A stretch of 64,000 nucleotides of DNA, from NCBI GenBank assembly GCA_021775255.1, contig JAJFIA010000001.1:124001-188000 (forward strand), written 5' to 3'. Positions 1 to 9,301 of this stretch are shown piece by piece; the stretch's first letter is position 1, and every line of letters starts with the position of its first letter. The notes below the pieces were generated by a model. It had not been told where the DNA came from. It was given only the letters and a program-made list of their open reading frames with translations, and made no database searches. The position numbers were made by a program, and so were the translations under genes. This DNA comes from Roseovarius sp. GTDB lineage: Bacteria; Pseudomonadota; Alphaproteobacteria; Rhodobacterales; Rhodobacteraceae.

Positions 1-345
1 CTGCGATTCTGCCCTCAGGCGGCTATCTGTCAGGGTGTTTTCCTCTTCCAAAACCAACGGCTTATTCTTCATCATGGTCTCCTTGACAAGAGAACCAGAA
101 ACACGATCAGGCCTCACAACCTGCCTGCCAAGATGGTGTAATGCCTCATCAATAAGCAGATCGTCACGACGGGTTTCAAAGCGCTGGATATGGCGCAAAA
201 CGGTTGAAGCATGGCAGCCCGCCTGCCGCGCCAAAGCGCGGATCGGGGCCCCGGCCTCGGTATGGGCCAGATAATGCTGCACAGGCTGTGGCACCCAGGC
301 AGGAAACCCGCCCGGGAAACCGGCCATCGCAGACCCGTTTTGCAT
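1..345 (-). CDS. DUF6456 helix-turn-helix protein, 3' end outside window
   Basis: The reverse strand is open from an ATG at 345 to the window edge (115 codons). The N-terminal part carries a helix-turn-helix-like stretch (WVPQPVQHYLAHTEAG, then IRALARQAGCHASTVLRHI) followed by FETRRDDLLIDEALHHL. This resembles the N-terminal half of DUF6456 proteins of Rhodobacterales, which I recall lying next to DUF6477 genes as seen here. Role unknown; the HTH suggests DNA binding. A second ATG at 349 in another frame gives a nonsense composition, so 345 is preferred. The gene is divergent from the DUF6477 gene and shares a 228-bp AT-rich spacer with it. Confidence 0.75.
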   Translation of the reverse strand, partial: MQNGSAMAGFPGGFPAWVPQPVQHYLAHTEAGAPIRALARQAGCHASTVLRHIQRFETRRDDLLIDEALHHLGRQVVRPDRVSGSLVKETMMKNKPLVLEEENTLTDSRLRAESQ

Positions 346-387
346 TCATCTTCCTCCAGTGCGTTTCAAAACCGGCATGAAAACCAG

Positions 388-396
388 TTATCCACA
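388..396 (+). promoter_or_regulatory. DnaA box, perfect consensus
   Basis: TTATCCACA lies in the AT-rich spacer between the divergent DUF6456 and DUF6477 genes. It is a perfect 9-mer match to the DnaA-box consensus. I see only one perfect copy, so it is more likely a DnaA-responsive promoter element than an origin. Confidence 0.45.
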
Positions 397-530
397 GTTT
401 TTTACACAACCTTGACGAGAATTGGTTACCGGTTCGTTAATTGTTCACGTAATAATAACCATTGTTGACAAAGTGTTAATGAAGCCGAAGCGCTGCGTAC
501 GGGGGAATCCGGGAAAACGCAACACCCGCT

Positions 531-546
531 ATGATTGTGCAATCAT
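531..546. promoter_or_regulatory. 16-bp palindrome upstream of DUF6477 gene
   Basis: ATGATTG and CAATCAT face each other across a 2-bp centre (TG), 27 bp before the DUF6477 start codon. The symmetry and position fit an operator. The neighbouring DUF6456 HTH protein is an obvious candidate ligand, which is inference only. Confidence 0.35.
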
Positions 547-573
547 CCTGCCACATAAAGCGGGAGATACCAG

Positions 574-882
574 ATGAACACAATTCTAAAGTCACTTGAC
601 GACCTTTGCCGCCCACGCCTGTTGATCCGGGCGGCACGATTTGGCATGCAGGAATATCGCCGTGGCGCACATCTTAAACGGCATTTGGGCTATGGGCCTT
701 TACCGCAAAGCGGCGTGGCGCTCAGGCGGCTGATCGAGATTGAATCCGAGGTGAATGACCAGCGCCAGAATGACAATGCCAGCTATTCGGCCAGCTATCA
801 TGTTGAGCTGCTGATCGCCATGATGGGCGAGGCACAGATCCTGCGCGCCTCTACCGCAACTCAACCAGAGGCTGTAATGTGA
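574..882 (+). CDS. DUF6477 family protein
   Basis: A 102-residue protein without signal peptide or membrane segment. It has the layout of DUF6477 proteins of Rhodobacterales: an N-terminal SLDDLCRPRLLIRAARFG stretch, a basic middle (YRRGAHLKRHLG) and a glutamate/alanine-rich C-terminal helix. Function unknown. Start ATG 574 follows a purine-rich GCGGGAGAT site with suitable spacing. The divergent DUF6456 partner suggests co-regulation. A dispersed palindrome follows the stop codon and may act as terminator. Confidence 0.75.
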   Translation: MNTILKSLDDLCRPRLLIRAARFGMQEYRRGAHLKRHLGYGPLPQSGVALRRLIEIESEVNDQRQNDNASYSASYHVELLIAMMGEAQILRASTATQPEAVM

Positions 883-891
883 CCCGCCCTG

Positions 892-910
892 CCCCGGATT
901 TGATCCGGGG
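892..910. repeat. Dispersed palindrome, CCCCGGAT type
   Basis: CCCCGGAT and ATCCGGGG pair across TTG between the ends of the convergent DUF6477 and MttB-family genes. Similar elements lie at 14349-14367, 14387-14407 and 56459-56477. No T-run follows, so it is a repeat first and a terminator only possibly. Confidence 0.7.
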
Positions 911-943
911 CGGACGGAGCCGATTTATGAAGTCGGTCTGCTG

Positions 944-2488
944 TTAGGTAAACGCATCCGGCATCGAGGCCTTTTTAGCGGCAACATATTTTGCCAAAGC
1001 CTCGGCAATCGCCGGGTCAAGCGGCGGCTGCTGATAGGCGGCCAAAAGGGTGCGCATCCGGGCATTGGCCAGGGTCATGGTATCGGGCGCGCCCTCTTCC
1101 GCCCATGTCTCAAACGGCCTGTAATCCAGCACCTCCGAGCGCCAGAATGCCTGTTTGAAATTGGCCTGGGTATGGGCACATCCCAGGTAATGCCCGCCGG
1201 GGCCGACCTCACGGATTGCATCCATCGCCTGGCCGTTTTCATCCAAAGGAATGCCGCGGGCAAACTGATGCAGAATGCCCAACTGGTCCGCATCCATGAC
1301 AAATTTCTCAAAACTGGCCACCAGCCCGCCCTCAAGCCAGCCGCAGGCATGCAGCATGAAGTTCACGCCCCCCAGCAAAGCCGCGTTATGGGTATGCGCC
1401 GTTTCATAGGCCGCCTGCGCATCGGGCAGTTTTGAGCCACAGAGGCTGCCACCCGAACGGAAAGGCAGGTTCATCCGCCGCGCCAGTTGCCCCGCGCCAT
1501 AGAGGATCTGGCTGGCCTCGGGGGTGCCGAATGTGGGCGCGCCGCTGTTCATGTCGATCGAGCTGACAAAAGCCCCAAACACCACCGGTGCACCGGGGCG
1601 GACAAGCTGATTATAGGCAATGCCTGCCATCACCTCGGCCAGTACCTGCGTCAACGTACCCATCACCGAGACCGGCGCCATCGCCCCGCCAACGATGAAG
1701 GGCGACAGGATTGTGGCCTGATTATTGGCGGCATACACCTCCATCGCGCCCATCATCACATCATCGAATGTCATCGGCGAATTGACGTTGATCAGCGAGA
1801 TCATGCAGGTGTTTTCCTGCACGAATTCCTTGCCGAACAGAATCTCGCACATCTCAACGCTGTCCTGCGCGCGGGAAGGCTCGGTCACCGAGCCCATGAA
1901 GGGCTTGTCGCTCAGGGTCATATGCGCCAAGAGCATATCAAGATGGCGCTTGTTCACCGCCACATCCGTAGGCTCGCACACGGTGCCGCCGGAATGGTGC
2001 AGCCATTTCGACATATAGCCAAGCTTCACGAATTTCTCGAAATCCGCCATGGTGGCATAGCGCCGCCCGCCTTCCATATCACGCACGAAGGGCGGCCCGT
2101 AGACCGGCGCACAAACCAGCGTATTGCCGCCTATCTCGACATTGCGCGCGGGGTTGCGCGCGTGCTGGGTAAACCTGGACGGTGCCGTTGAACACAGCTT
2201 GCGCGCCAGCCCCTTGGGGAGGCGCACCCGTTCGCCGTCAATCTCGGCCCCCGCCTTGCGCCAACGCTCCAAAGCGGCCGGGTTGTTCACAAAATTGACG
2301 CCAATTTCTTCCAGCACGGTTTCGGCATTGGCCTCGATGATCTCAAGCGCTTCCTCGCTCAGAATCTCATAAAGCGGCACATTGCGCTCGATATATTTCG
2401 CGGTTTCCACATTGATTGCGGTGCGTTCCGCCCGGCGCGCGGCCCCGCCGCCCCCCCGTCCCCGTCTGCGTTCTGCTGCTTCGGCCAT
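944..2488 (-). CDS. Trimethylamine methyltransferase (MttB) family protein
   Basis: The 514-residue product belongs to the MttB superfamily: TIM-barrel methyltransferases that pass a methyl group from a quaternary or tertiary amine to a corrinoid protein. Recognisable stretches are EILSEEALEIIEANAETVLE near the N-terminus and GPGGHYLGCAHTQANFKQAF near the C-terminus. No in-frame TAG is read through, so this is the non-pyrrolysine type, which includes glycine-betaine methyltransferases; the true substrate is open. Start ATG 2488 is chosen because residues upstream are not family-like and an AAAGGG site precedes it. The N-terminus is Arg/Gly-rich. No corrinoid protein or reductive activator is adjacent, so partners must be elsewhere. 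Confidence 0.85.
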   Translation of the reverse strand: MAEAAERRRGRGGGGAARRAERTAINVETAKYIERNVPLYEILSEEALEIIEANAETVLEEIGVNFVNNPAALERWRKAGAEIDGERVRLPKGLARKLCSTAPSRFTQHARNPARNVEIGGNTLVCAPVYGPPFVRDMEGGRRYATMADFEKFVKLGYMSKWLHHSGGTVCEPTDVAVNKRHLDMLLAHMTLSDKPFMGSVTEPSRAQDSVEMCEILFGKEFVQENTCMISLINVNSPMTFDDVMMGAMEVYAANNQATILSPFIVGGAMAPVSVMGTLTQVLAEVMAGIAYNQLVRPGAPVVFGAFVSSIDMNSGAPTFGTPEASQILYGAGQLARRMNLPFRSGGSLCGSKLPDAQAAYETAHTHNAALLGGVNFMLHACGWLEGGLVASFEKFVMDADQLGILHQFARGIPLDENGQAMDAIREVGPGGHYLGCAHTQANFKQAFWRSEVLDYRPFETWAEEGAPDTMTLANARMRTLLAAYQQPPLDPAIAEALAKYVAAKKASMPDAFT

Positions 2489-2685
2489 GAAAAACCCTTT
2501 TGATTCCGGCGCGCCCCCCTTGGGCGCGGTTCTTTTGAAATTTACCCGATCACTGCCGCCGGGCAGGGAAGATTTGCGCCCTTTGAGGTGGGAATGCGAC
2601 ATCAAGACGGAGCACATGCAATATATCACAACACCACAGAGCCAACATCTTGCACAAATGCCAAACCCGCCCTACTAGGCTAGGC

Positions 2686-4248
2686 ATGAGCCAGATAACC
2701 CATGACCGCCTTTTAATCATAGATTTCGGCAGCCAGGTGACGCAGCTTATTGCGCGCCGCCTGCGCGAGTTGAATATCTATTGTGAAATCCACCCCTATC
2801 AGAAGGTCACCGATGCCTTTCTTGCCGATTTCGCCCCGCGCGCGGTGATTCTGTCGGGGGGGCCGTGTAGCGTGATTGATGCCGGATCGCCGCGTCCACC
2901 CGAAGGTCTGTTTGCCTTGGGCGTGCCGGTTCTGGGCATCTGTTATGGTCAGCAGGTGATGATGCAGATGTTGGGCGGCAGGGTGGAACGCGGCCACGGC
3001 ACCGCCGAATTTGGCCGGGCATTTGTCACCCCGAGCCAGCAAAAAACCGATCTGTTGCAAGGCTGGTTTGATGACACCAGCGAGCAGGTCTGGATGAGCC
3101 ACGGCGATCATGTCTCGGCCATCGCGCCCGGGTTTGAGGTATTTGGCACCTCGCCCAATGCGCCCTATGCCATCACCGCCGATCCCGTGCGCAATTTCTA
3201 TGCGGTGCAGTTTCACCCCGAGGTGCATCACACCCCAAAAGGGGCCAGGCTTTATGAGAATTTCGTGCGTCTTGCGGGATTTACCGGCGATTGGACCATG
3301 GCCGCCTACAAGGACGAGGCGATCCGCAAAATCCGCGATCAGGTGGGCGATAAGCAGGTGATCTGTGGCCTTTCGGGCGGCGTTGACAGCTCGGTTACCG
3401 CGATGCTGTTGCACGAGGCGATCGGCGATCAGCTAACTTGCGTTTTTGTCGATCACGGGCTTTTGCGGCTGAACGAGGCCGATGAGGTCGTCGCCATGTT
3501 TCGCGACAATTACAACATCCGCCTGATCCATGCCGACGAATCCGAGCTGTTCTTAAGCGCGCTTGACGGGCAATCCGACCCTGAAACCAAACGCAAGATC
3601 ATTGGCGGCCTGTTCATTGACGTGTTCCAGAAATATGCGCATCAGATTGAAGGCGCGGAATTTCTGGCCCAAGGCACGCTTTACCCCGATGTGATCGAAT
3701 CGGTCAGCTTCTCGGGCGGGCCGTCGGTGACAATCAAATCGCATCATAATGTCGGGGGGCTGCCGGAAAAGATGGGCCTCAAGCTGGTCGAACCATTGCG
3801 CGAGCTATTCAAAGACGAGGTGCGTGAACTGGGCCATGAGCTGGGCCTGCCCGCAAGCTTCATCGGGCGGCATCCTTTCCCCGGCCCCGGCCTTGCCATC
3901 CGCTGCCCCGGCGAAATCACCCGCGAAAAGCTTGAGATCCTGCGCGCGGCTGACGCAGTCTATATTGATCAGATCCGCCGCCACGGGCTTTATGATGAGA
4001 TATGGCAGGCTTTTGTCGCTATCCTGCCGGTGCGCACCGTGGGCGTGATGGGCGACGGGCGCACCTATGATTTCGCCTGTGCCCTGCGCGCGGTCAATTC
4101 GGTGGATGGCATGACGGCGGATTATTATCCCTTCAGCCATGAATTTCTGGGCGAAACCGCGACCCGGATCATCAACGAAGTCAAGGGCATCAACCGCGTC
4201 ACCTATGATATAACGTCAAAGCCGCCGGGCACGATTGAATGGGAATGA
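2686..4248 (+). CDS. guaA: GMP synthase (glutamine-hydrolysing)
   Basis: GuaA converts XMP, ATP and glutamine to GMP, the last step of guanine nucleotide synthesis in the cytosol. The 520-residue product has the family's length and order: an N-terminal class I glutamine amidotransferase domain with nucleophile Cys86 (GICYGQQ) and the His-x-Glu of QFHPEVHH, then an ATP-pyrophosphatase domain with the P-loop [10 protein letters not shown], then the dimerisation domain with [15 protein letters not shown] and the canonical end [14 protein letters not shown] 2686 is preferred over upstream in-frame starts because the family begins at this point ([17 protein letters not shown]). The stop overlaps the start region of the following exporter. 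Confidence 0.97.
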   Translation: MSQITHDRLLIIDFGSQVTQLIARRLRELNIYCEIHPYQKVTDAFLADFAPRAVILSGGPCSVIDAGSPRPPEGLFALGVPVLGICYGQQVMMQMLGGRVERGHGTAEFGRAFVTPSQQKTDLLQGWFDDTSEQVWMSHGDHVSAIAPGFEVFGTSPNAPYAITADPVRNFYAVQFHPEVHHTPKGARLYENFVRLAGFTGDWTMAAYKDEAIRKIRDQVGDKQVICGLSGGVDSSVTAMLLHEAIGDQLTCVFVDHGLLRLNEADEVVAMFRDNYNIRLIHADESELFLSALDGQSDPETKRKIIGGLFIDVFQKYAHQIEGAEFLAQGTLYPDVIESVSFSGGPSVTIKSHHNVGGLPEKMGLKLVEPLRELFKDEVRELGHELGLPASFIGRHPFPGPGLAIRCPGEITREKLEILRAADAVYIDQIRRHGLYDEIWQAFVAILPVRTVGVMGDGRTYDFACALRAVNSVDGMTADYYPFSHEFLGETATRIINEVKGINRVTYDITSKPPGTIEWE

Positions 4249-5123
4249 GCCACACCGCGCCCGCAACAATCTTTCGTGCCGGCCTGTGGATGATTGGCTC
4301 GATCACCTCCTTCTCCGCCATGGCCGTGGCCGCGCGTCAGATCAGTTTTGATCTCGATAGCTTCGAGATCATGATGTACCGCTCGCTTATCGGGCTTTTG
4401 ATCATAATCGTTGTGGTTTCCGTTAACCGCAAATGGCCGCAAACAAGCCTGCGCCATGCCCGCCTGCATCTCATGCGCAACATCTTTCATTTCACCGGGC
4501 AGAACCTGTGGTTCATTGCCATCCCGCTGATTCCGCTGGCGCAGGTTTTTGCGCTGGAGTTTACCACGCCGCTTTGGGTGCTGCTGATGGCGCCCCTGTT
4601 GCTGGGTGAGCGCCTGACACCTCTGCGCGCCTTCGCGGCGCTATTGGGTTTTACCGGCATACTGATCGTCGCCCGCCCCGGTCATGAGGCGCTGAACATC
4701 GGCACCATTGCGGCCGCCTGTGCCGCCATCGGCTTTGCCGGCACAACCATTTTCACCAAAAAGCTCACGGCGGTTACAACTCTGGTCAGTATCCTGCTTT
4801 GGATGACAGTGTTGCAATCGCTCTTTGGCCTGATCTTTGCCGGGTTTGATGGTAAAATTGCCCTGCCGTCTGGGGGTAATCTGCCCTGGCTCGGGGTGAT
4901 CGGGCTTGGCGGGCTCACGGCGCATTTTTGCCTGACAAAGGCGCTGTCCATTGCCCCCGCCACGCTGATCATGCCCATAGATTTCGCCCGCCTGCCGCTG
5001 ATCGCCCTCATTGGCTTCATGTTCTATAATGAGCCGGTTGATATCTGGATCATTCTGGGCGCGGTGATCATATTTGCCGCCAATTATCTCAATATCTGGT
5101 CCGGCACCCGGCAAAAGGCCTGA
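4239..5123 (+). CDS. DMT-superfamily (EamA) inner-membrane transporter
   Basis: A 294-residue, very hydrophobic protein with about ten membrane helices in two repeated halves, typical of EamA/DMT transporters that export metabolites or amino acids; the substrate cannot be told from sequence. The stretch [20 protein letters not shown] in the first half is characteristic of the family. Two starts are possible, ATG 4239 and ATG 4245; the latter overlaps the guaA stop as ATGA. The overlap implies translational coupling with guaA, although the functional link to purine metabolism is unknown. Confidence 0.85.
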   Translation: MGMSHTAPATIFRAGLWMIGSITSFSAMAVAARQISFDLDSFEIMMYRSLIGLLIIIVVVSVNRKWPQTSLRHARLHLMRNIFHFTGQNLWFIAIPLIPLAQVFALEFTTPLWVLLMAPLLLGERLTPLRAFAALLGFTGILIVARPGHEALNIGTIAAACAAIGFAGTTIFTKKLTAVTTLVSILLWMTVLQSLFGLIFAGFDGKIALPSGGNLPWLGVIGLGGLTAHFCLTKALSIAPATLIMPIDFARLPLIALIGFMFYNEPVDIWIILGAVIIFAANYLNIWSGTRQKA

Positions 5124-5134
5124 AATCCGTTAAC

Positions 5135-5161
5135 TTTTACGTCAAACTGTGACCCGTAAAA
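5135..5161. promoter_or_regulatory. Inverted repeat upstream of the FadL-type porin gene
   Basis: TTTTACG and CGTAAAA face each other across 13 bp in the spacer before the porin gene. Position and AT-rich setting suggest promoter control, and a GTGAC motif occurs both inside it and ~30 bp downstream. No regulator can be named. Confidence 0.3.
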
Positions 5162-5265
5162 CACCTAAAAAATTCCTCTGCTCTGTGACGTGGCGTCAAA
5201 CATTGACCGGCAGATTTTTGCCTATAAGCATTGTCACAAATAAATAACAAATCAGGAGAGGGATA

Positions 5266-6360
5266 ATGAAAAACTACGCACTGACAGCCGTAGCGCTGGC
5301 ACTAACCGCTGGAACGGCCCATGCAGGTGGGCTTGACCGCAGCGGCACGCCGATTGATCCGCTATTTGAAAGCGGCAACTATGCGGAGCTGTTGTTTGCC
5401 TATGTCATTCCCGATGTCACCGGCAATGATGTACTTGGCAACAGTTACAGCAATGTTGCGGATAATTTCGCATTGTTTGGCGGTGCATTGAAGATGGACA
5501 TCGGTCAGCAGCTTTCTTTCGCGTTGATCTTTGATCAGCCATATGGTGCCGATATCAATTATGGTGGCAACCCCGCAGCAACCATGTTGGGCGGCACTTT
5601 TGCCGAGGCCAATAGCAATGCAATAACCGGGCTTTTGCGATATAAATTCAACGATCGCTTTTCAGTCTATGCTGGCCCTCGCATTCTGAAAGCCGATGGG
5701 AAAATTACACTCTCTGGTCTCGCATATGGGCCACTCAGTGGGTATCATGTCAATTTCGCTTCGGATGAGGGATTTGGATATGTCGTAGGCGCAGCATTTG
5801 AAATTCCGGATATCGCGTTGCGCGCCGCAGTCACATATCATTCGTCGATTGACCTGAAATTCAACACCACAGACAGTTTTGCAACACCTGCTGCAAACAC
5901 CAAATCTGAGTTACCACAATCCCTGGAACTGGCAGTACAATCAGGCATAGCCCAGGATACCTTGGTTTTTGGTAGCGTTCGCTGGTCGGACTGGTCTGCC
6001 TTTACTATTGATCCGCCCAGCCTCTTTGTTCCCAACCTCGCCGAGTTGGACGATGCCTATACTTTCGAGCTGGGCGTCGGGCATCGGTTCTCGGATAAAT
6101 TCTCGGCCAGTATCTCGGGGACTTATGATTTGAAAGGCAGTGACAGCTTGGTCTCGCCGCTGGCCCCGACCAATGGTAAAATGTCACTCGGTATCGGCGG
6201 CAAATATAAGCTCAACGACATGGTCGATATTTCTGCGGGCATCCGCTACACTTGGCTGGGGGATGCTTTGCCTGAGACCGGAACACCAGATGTTGCCCGG
6301 GGCAACTTTAAAAACAACAACGCCATCAGCGTTGGCCTAAAGCTGGGCGTTCACTTCTAA
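5266..6360 (+). CDS. FadL/OmpP1-type outer-membrane transport protein
   Basis: The 364-residue product begins with a clear Sec signal peptide (hydrophobic residues 5-16, cleavage after AHA at about residue 20) and continues as alternating beta-strand sequence ending in a C-terminal aromatic residue (VGLKLGVHF), as expected for an outer-membrane barrel. The overall pattern, including SELPQSLELAVQSGIA and FRTDA-like loops, fits the OmpP1/FadL/TodX family that moves long-chain fatty acids or other hydrophobic compounds across the outer membrane. A strong AGGAGAGGG ribosome site precedes ATG 5266. The gene stands alone, with its own upstream repeat and a strong downstream terminator. Confidence 0.85.
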   Translation: MKNYALTAVALALTAGTAHAGGLDRSGTPIDPLFESGNYAELLFAYVIPDVTGNDVLGNSYSNVADNFALFGGALKMDIGQQLSFALIFDQPYGADINYGGNPAATMLGGTFAEANSNAITGLLRYKFNDRFSVYAGPRILKADGKITLSGLAYGPLSGYHVNFASDEGFGYVVGAAFEIPDIALRAAVTYHSSIDLKFNTTDSFATPAANTKSELPQSLELAVQSGIAQDTLVFGSVRWSDWSAFTIDPPSLFVPNLAELDDAYTFELGVGHRFSDKFSASISGTYDLKGSDSLVSPLAPTNGKMSLGIGGKYKLNDMVDISAGIRYTWLGDALPETGTPDVARGNFKNNNAISVGLKLGVHF

Positions 6361-6386
6361 ACCCCGGCAACACCTGAATTAAGATG

Positions 6387-6414
6387 CCCCGCCCCTCATC
6401 AGGGCGGGGTTTTT
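6387..6414 (+). terminator. Rho-independent terminator of the porin gene
   Basis: CCCCGCCC and GGGCGGGG form an 8-bp GC stem with a 7-nt loop, followed by a run of five T, 26 bases after the porin stop codon. Confidence 0.85.
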
Positions 6415-6488
6415 CTTTGTGCCAATCTGCCTTAGGATTTGACCATCGCACCGCCGCTTTGTACCAAGCCGGGCAAAGGACTCAGCTC

Positions 6489-7349
6489 ATGATCTACAAA
6501 GACGCAAAACATTGGCTTGAGGCGCCGCATAAGCGGGTGCTGTTTTATGGCATGTCGGGATTGGGCAAAACCCATCTTTCCAACATGCTGCGCGCGCAAG
6601 GGCAATGGTTTCACTATTCCATAGATTACCGCATCGGCACCCGCTACATGGGCGAGCTGATTGCCGATAATGCCAAGGCGCATGCCATGCAGGTGCCGTT
6701 CTTGCGCGATCTGCTGCTGAGCGATTCGATCTTTCTGGGTTCGAACATCACCTTTGATAACCTGACCCCGGTTTCCACCTATCTCGGCAAGCCCGGCAAT
6801 CCGGCTGAGGGTGGCCTGCCGATTGCCGAATATCGCCAGCGTCAGGCCGAATTTCGCGAAGCCGAGATCGCAGCACTCAACGACACCGGGCATTTCATCG
6901 CCCGCGCCGAACGGCTTTATGGCTATCCGCATTTCATCTGCGATACCGGTGGCTCGATCTGCGAATGGGTCGATGGCGATGATCCGGATGATCCGATCCT
7001 GACAGCGCTGGCCGCCGATTGCCTGCTGGTGCAGATCAAGGGCGATGCCTCACATACCAAAGAGCTGATCCGCCGGTTTGATAAAGCCCCCAAACCAATG
7101 ACCTATCAGGCCGGGTTCCTGGCCTCGGCATGGGGGGAATACCTGCGTGAAAACAAATGCCTGGAAGGCGATGTTAATCCTGACGATTTCATCCGCTGGA
7201 CCTATGCCCGCGCCCTGGCCCACCGTGCCCCGCGCTATGAGGCGATGGCGAAATGGGGCGTCAGCGTGACGGCAGACGACGTGGCGCAAATCACCGATGC
7301 CGCCGGGTTTGAAGCCATGATCGCCCGGGCCCTTGATGCGCGCCCCTGA
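6489..7349 (+). CDS. P-loop ATPase of unknown role
   Basis: A 286-residue soluble protein with a Walker A motif (GMSGLGKTHL) at residues 21-30. It lacks the signature motifs of better-known P-loop families, so only nucleotide binding can be stated. Family members are seen in Rhodobacterales, usually labelled just ATPase. The motif right at the N-terminus and the strong content of conserved aromatics (YRIGTRYMGELI) suggest a kinase-like or nucleotide-handling fold. Start ATG 6489 is chosen from the AAAGGA site 6 bases upstream and because earlier in-frame codons run through the preceding terminator. It lies 39 bp before metA. Confidence 0.7.
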   Translation: MIYKDAKHWLEAPHKRVLFYGMSGLGKTHLSNMLRAQGQWFHYSIDYRIGTRYMGELIADNAKAHAMQVPFLRDLLLSDSIFLGSNITFDNLTPVSTYLGKPGNPAEGGLPIAEYRQRQAEFREAEIAALNDTGHFIARAERLYGYPHFICDTGGSICEWVDGDDPDDPILTALAADCLLVQIKGDASHTKELIRRFDKAPKPMTYQAGFLASAWGEYLRENKCLEGDVNPDDFIRWTYARALAHRAPRYEAMAKWGVSVTADDVAQITDAAGFEAMIARALDARP

Positions 7350-7388
7350 TCGCCTATCTCTTTGACATTCCAAACGAAAGCCTGACCG

Positions 7389-8312
7389 ATGCCAATCAAA
7401 ATCCCCGCCGATCTGCCCGCCTATAACGTGCTGACGCGCGAGGGGGTGATGGTGATGGATGAAGATCAGGCCATGCGGCAGGATATTCGCCCGCTCAGGA
7501 TCGGGTTGCTCAATCTCATGCCCAGGAAAATCCAGACGGAAAATCAGTTTGCCCGCCTGATCGGGGCCACGCCATTGCAGATCGAGCTGAGCCTCATTCG
7601 CATGTCCGAACACAAGACCCGCAACACCGCCGCCGCGCATATGCAAAGCTTTTACCGGCCGTTCAGCGATATTCTGGCCTCGGGTGAAAAATTTGACGGG
7701 CTGGTGATCACCGGCGCGCCGATCGAGCATCTCGATTTTGAGGATGTCACCTATTGGCAGGAACTGCGGCAGGTGTTCGACTGGACCCAGACCCATGTGC
7801 ATTCCACCTTTGGCGTCTGCTGGGGCGGCATGGCGATGATCAACCATTTCCACGGGGTTGAGAAACATATGCTGGATCACAAGGCATTTGGCTGTTTTCG
7901 CCATCTCAACATGGATGCCACCTCGCCGCTGCTGCGCGGATTTTCCGATGATTGCGTGATCCCGGTCAGCCGCTGGACGGAAATGCGCAAGGATGAAATT
8001 GATGCCGCTTGCGGCCTCAAAACCCTGCTGCACAGTGAGGAAGTTGGCCCCTGTCTGGTGGAAGACGCGGATCACCGCGCGCTTTATATCTTCAACCATC
8101 TGGAATATGACAGCGGCACATTGAAGCAGGAATATGACCGCGATATCGCGGCAAAAACCCAGATCAACGTGCCGTGCAATTACTACCCCTTGGATGATCC
8201 TTCACAGCCGCCGCAAAATCGCTGGCGCTCTCATGCGCATCTGCTTTATGGTAACTGGATCAATGAGATATACCAAAGCACCCCGTTTGATCTGCATGGC
8301 AATGAACCTTAA
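7389..8312 (+). CDS. metAA: Homoserine O-acetyltransferase (MetA-type)
   Basis: MetA activates homoserine for methionine synthesis in the cytosol. The 307-residue product has the family length, the catalytic Cys144 in FGVCWGG and the conserved WTEMRKDEI and FNHLEY stretches. Acyl-CoA preference in this family is governed by the residue equivalent to E. coli position 111: Gly favours succinyl-CoA, Glu favours acetyl-CoA. Counting from the cysteine (E. coli Cys142, here Cys144), the equivalent is Glu113 in GAPIEHLDF, so acetyl-CoA is predicted. No SAM riboswitch fits in the 39-bp upstream gap. The following hydrolase gene overlaps the 3' end. Confidence 0.93.
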   Translation: MPIKIPADLPAYNVLTREGVMVMDEDQAMRQDIRPLRIGLLNLMPRKIQTENQFARLIGATPLQIELSLIRMSEHKTRNTAAAHMQSFYRPFSDILASGEKFDGLVITGAPIEHLDFEDVTYWQELRQVFDWTQTHVHSTFGVCWGGMAMINHFHGVEKHMLDHKAFGCFRHLNMDATSPLLRGFSDDCVIPVSRWTEMRKDEIDAACGLKTLLHSEEVGPCLVEDADHRALYIFNHLEYDSGTLKQEYDRDIAAKTQINVPCNYYPLDDPSQPPQNRWRSHAHLLYGNWINEIYQSTPFDLHGNEP

Positions 8313-9264
8313 ACTCATGTTCATTCCGGCGCTCTTACTGGCGGTGCTTTGGGGCTTTACGCTTTATCGCGCACAGCAGCATGAGCGCCGCGCCGAGGCG
8401 GCCCATCCCCCCGAAGGCCGGATTTTGCAGGTGAATGGCAGCCGTGTTCATGCGGTGGTCATGGGCGATGGGCCTGATCTTGTGCTGATCCACGGCTCTT
8501 CCGGCAACACCCGCGACATGACGTTTGATTTTGCCGGCAGGCTGGCGCAAAATTACCGTGTTATCGTGTTTGACCGCCCCGGCCTTGGCTATAGCGACAG
8601 GCTCAGCCCGACCGGCGCCACAATCGAACAGCAGGCAACAATACTTTCCTTGGCAGCCGCGCAACTCGGGGCCGACAGGCCCATCGTTCTGGGCCATAGC
8701 TATGGCGGCGCTGTGGCGCTGGCCTGGGCGGTGTATCAGCCCGATCATATCTCGGGACTGGTGGTTTTGTCCGGGGCCACCATGCCCTGGAAAACCGGCC
8801 TTTCACGTTATTACCGCATGCTCTCACACCCGGTCATTGGCCCGCTGATCATCCCGGTCCTGACCGCCTTTGTCCGCGAGTCCCGGGTTGAACATGAGGT
8901 TGCCGGTGTTTTCACCCCGCAAACCGCCCCTGTGGGCTATACCGGTTACATTGCTCCGGGGCTGATATTGCGGCGCAAATCCTTACGCGCCAATGCCCTG
9001 CAACGCGCCAATCTGCTGGCTGAGGTTACAGCGATGATGCCGCATTACGGGGCCATCACCGTGCCCACCGAAGTGATCCACGGCACCGCCGATGAAATCG
9101 TCGGCGCACAGATCCATGCCATCCCCCTCAGCCGAGAAATCCCCGAGGCCCAGCTTACTTTGTTGCAGGGCATCGGCCATATGCCGCACCATAGCAGTGC
9201 GGATCAGGTTATCACGCGCATTGATGCTCTGGCCGTCCGCGCCGGATTGCGCCCTGCGCCCTGA
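8302..9264 (+). CDS. Membrane-anchored alpha/beta hydrolase
   Basis: The 320-residue protein starts with one hydrophobic helix (about residues 5-21) followed by an alpha/beta-hydrolase domain. Visible are the oxyanion-hole segment [12 protein letters not shown], the nucleophile elbow GHSYGG with Ser133, a C-terminal acid in HGTADEIV and the catalytic His region GIGHMPHH. It is probably an esterase or lipase-like enzyme held at the inner membrane; the substrate is unknown. Start choice is between ATG 8296, 8302 and 8317; all overlap or abut the end of metA, so translation is probably coupled to metA. Confidence 0.8.
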   Translation: MNLKLMFIPALLLAVLWGFTLYRAQQHERRAEAAHPPEGRILQVNGSRVHAVVMGDGPDLVLIHGSSGNTRDMTFDFAGRLAQNYRVIVFDRPGLGYSDRLSPTGATIEQQATILSLAAAQLGADRPIVLGHSYGGAVALAWAVYQPDHISGLVVLSGATMPWKTGLSRYYRMLSHPVIGPLIIPVLTAFVRESRVEHEVAGVFTPQTAPVGYTGYIAPGLILRRKSLRANALQRANLLAEVTAMMPHYGAITVPTEVIHGTADEIVGAQIHAIPLSREIPEAQLTLLQGIGHMPHHSSADQVITRIDALAVRAGLRPAP

Positions 9265-9301
9265 GCCGCCATAGTGGCCGTAATTTCATAGGGAGGCCCC
9301 C

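Noticed and set aside
388..480. Replication origin suggested by the DnaA box and AT-rich DNA
   Set aside because: Only one perfect box is visible and no origin-type neighbours (gidA, parAB, hemE) are present. Treated as a promoter element.
944..2488. Pyrrolysine-containing trimethylamine methyltransferase
   Set aside because: The frame is open without an in-frame TAG, and no pyl genes are visible; the non-pyrrolysine branch fits.
7350..7388. SAM riboswitch before metA
   Set aside because: The 39-bp gap is too short for any known SAM-binding class, and no conserved core is visible.
7050..8099. Reverse-strand frame of 349 codons over metA and the ATPase
   Set aside because: It crosses the ends of two genes with clear motifs and has no family-like sequence.
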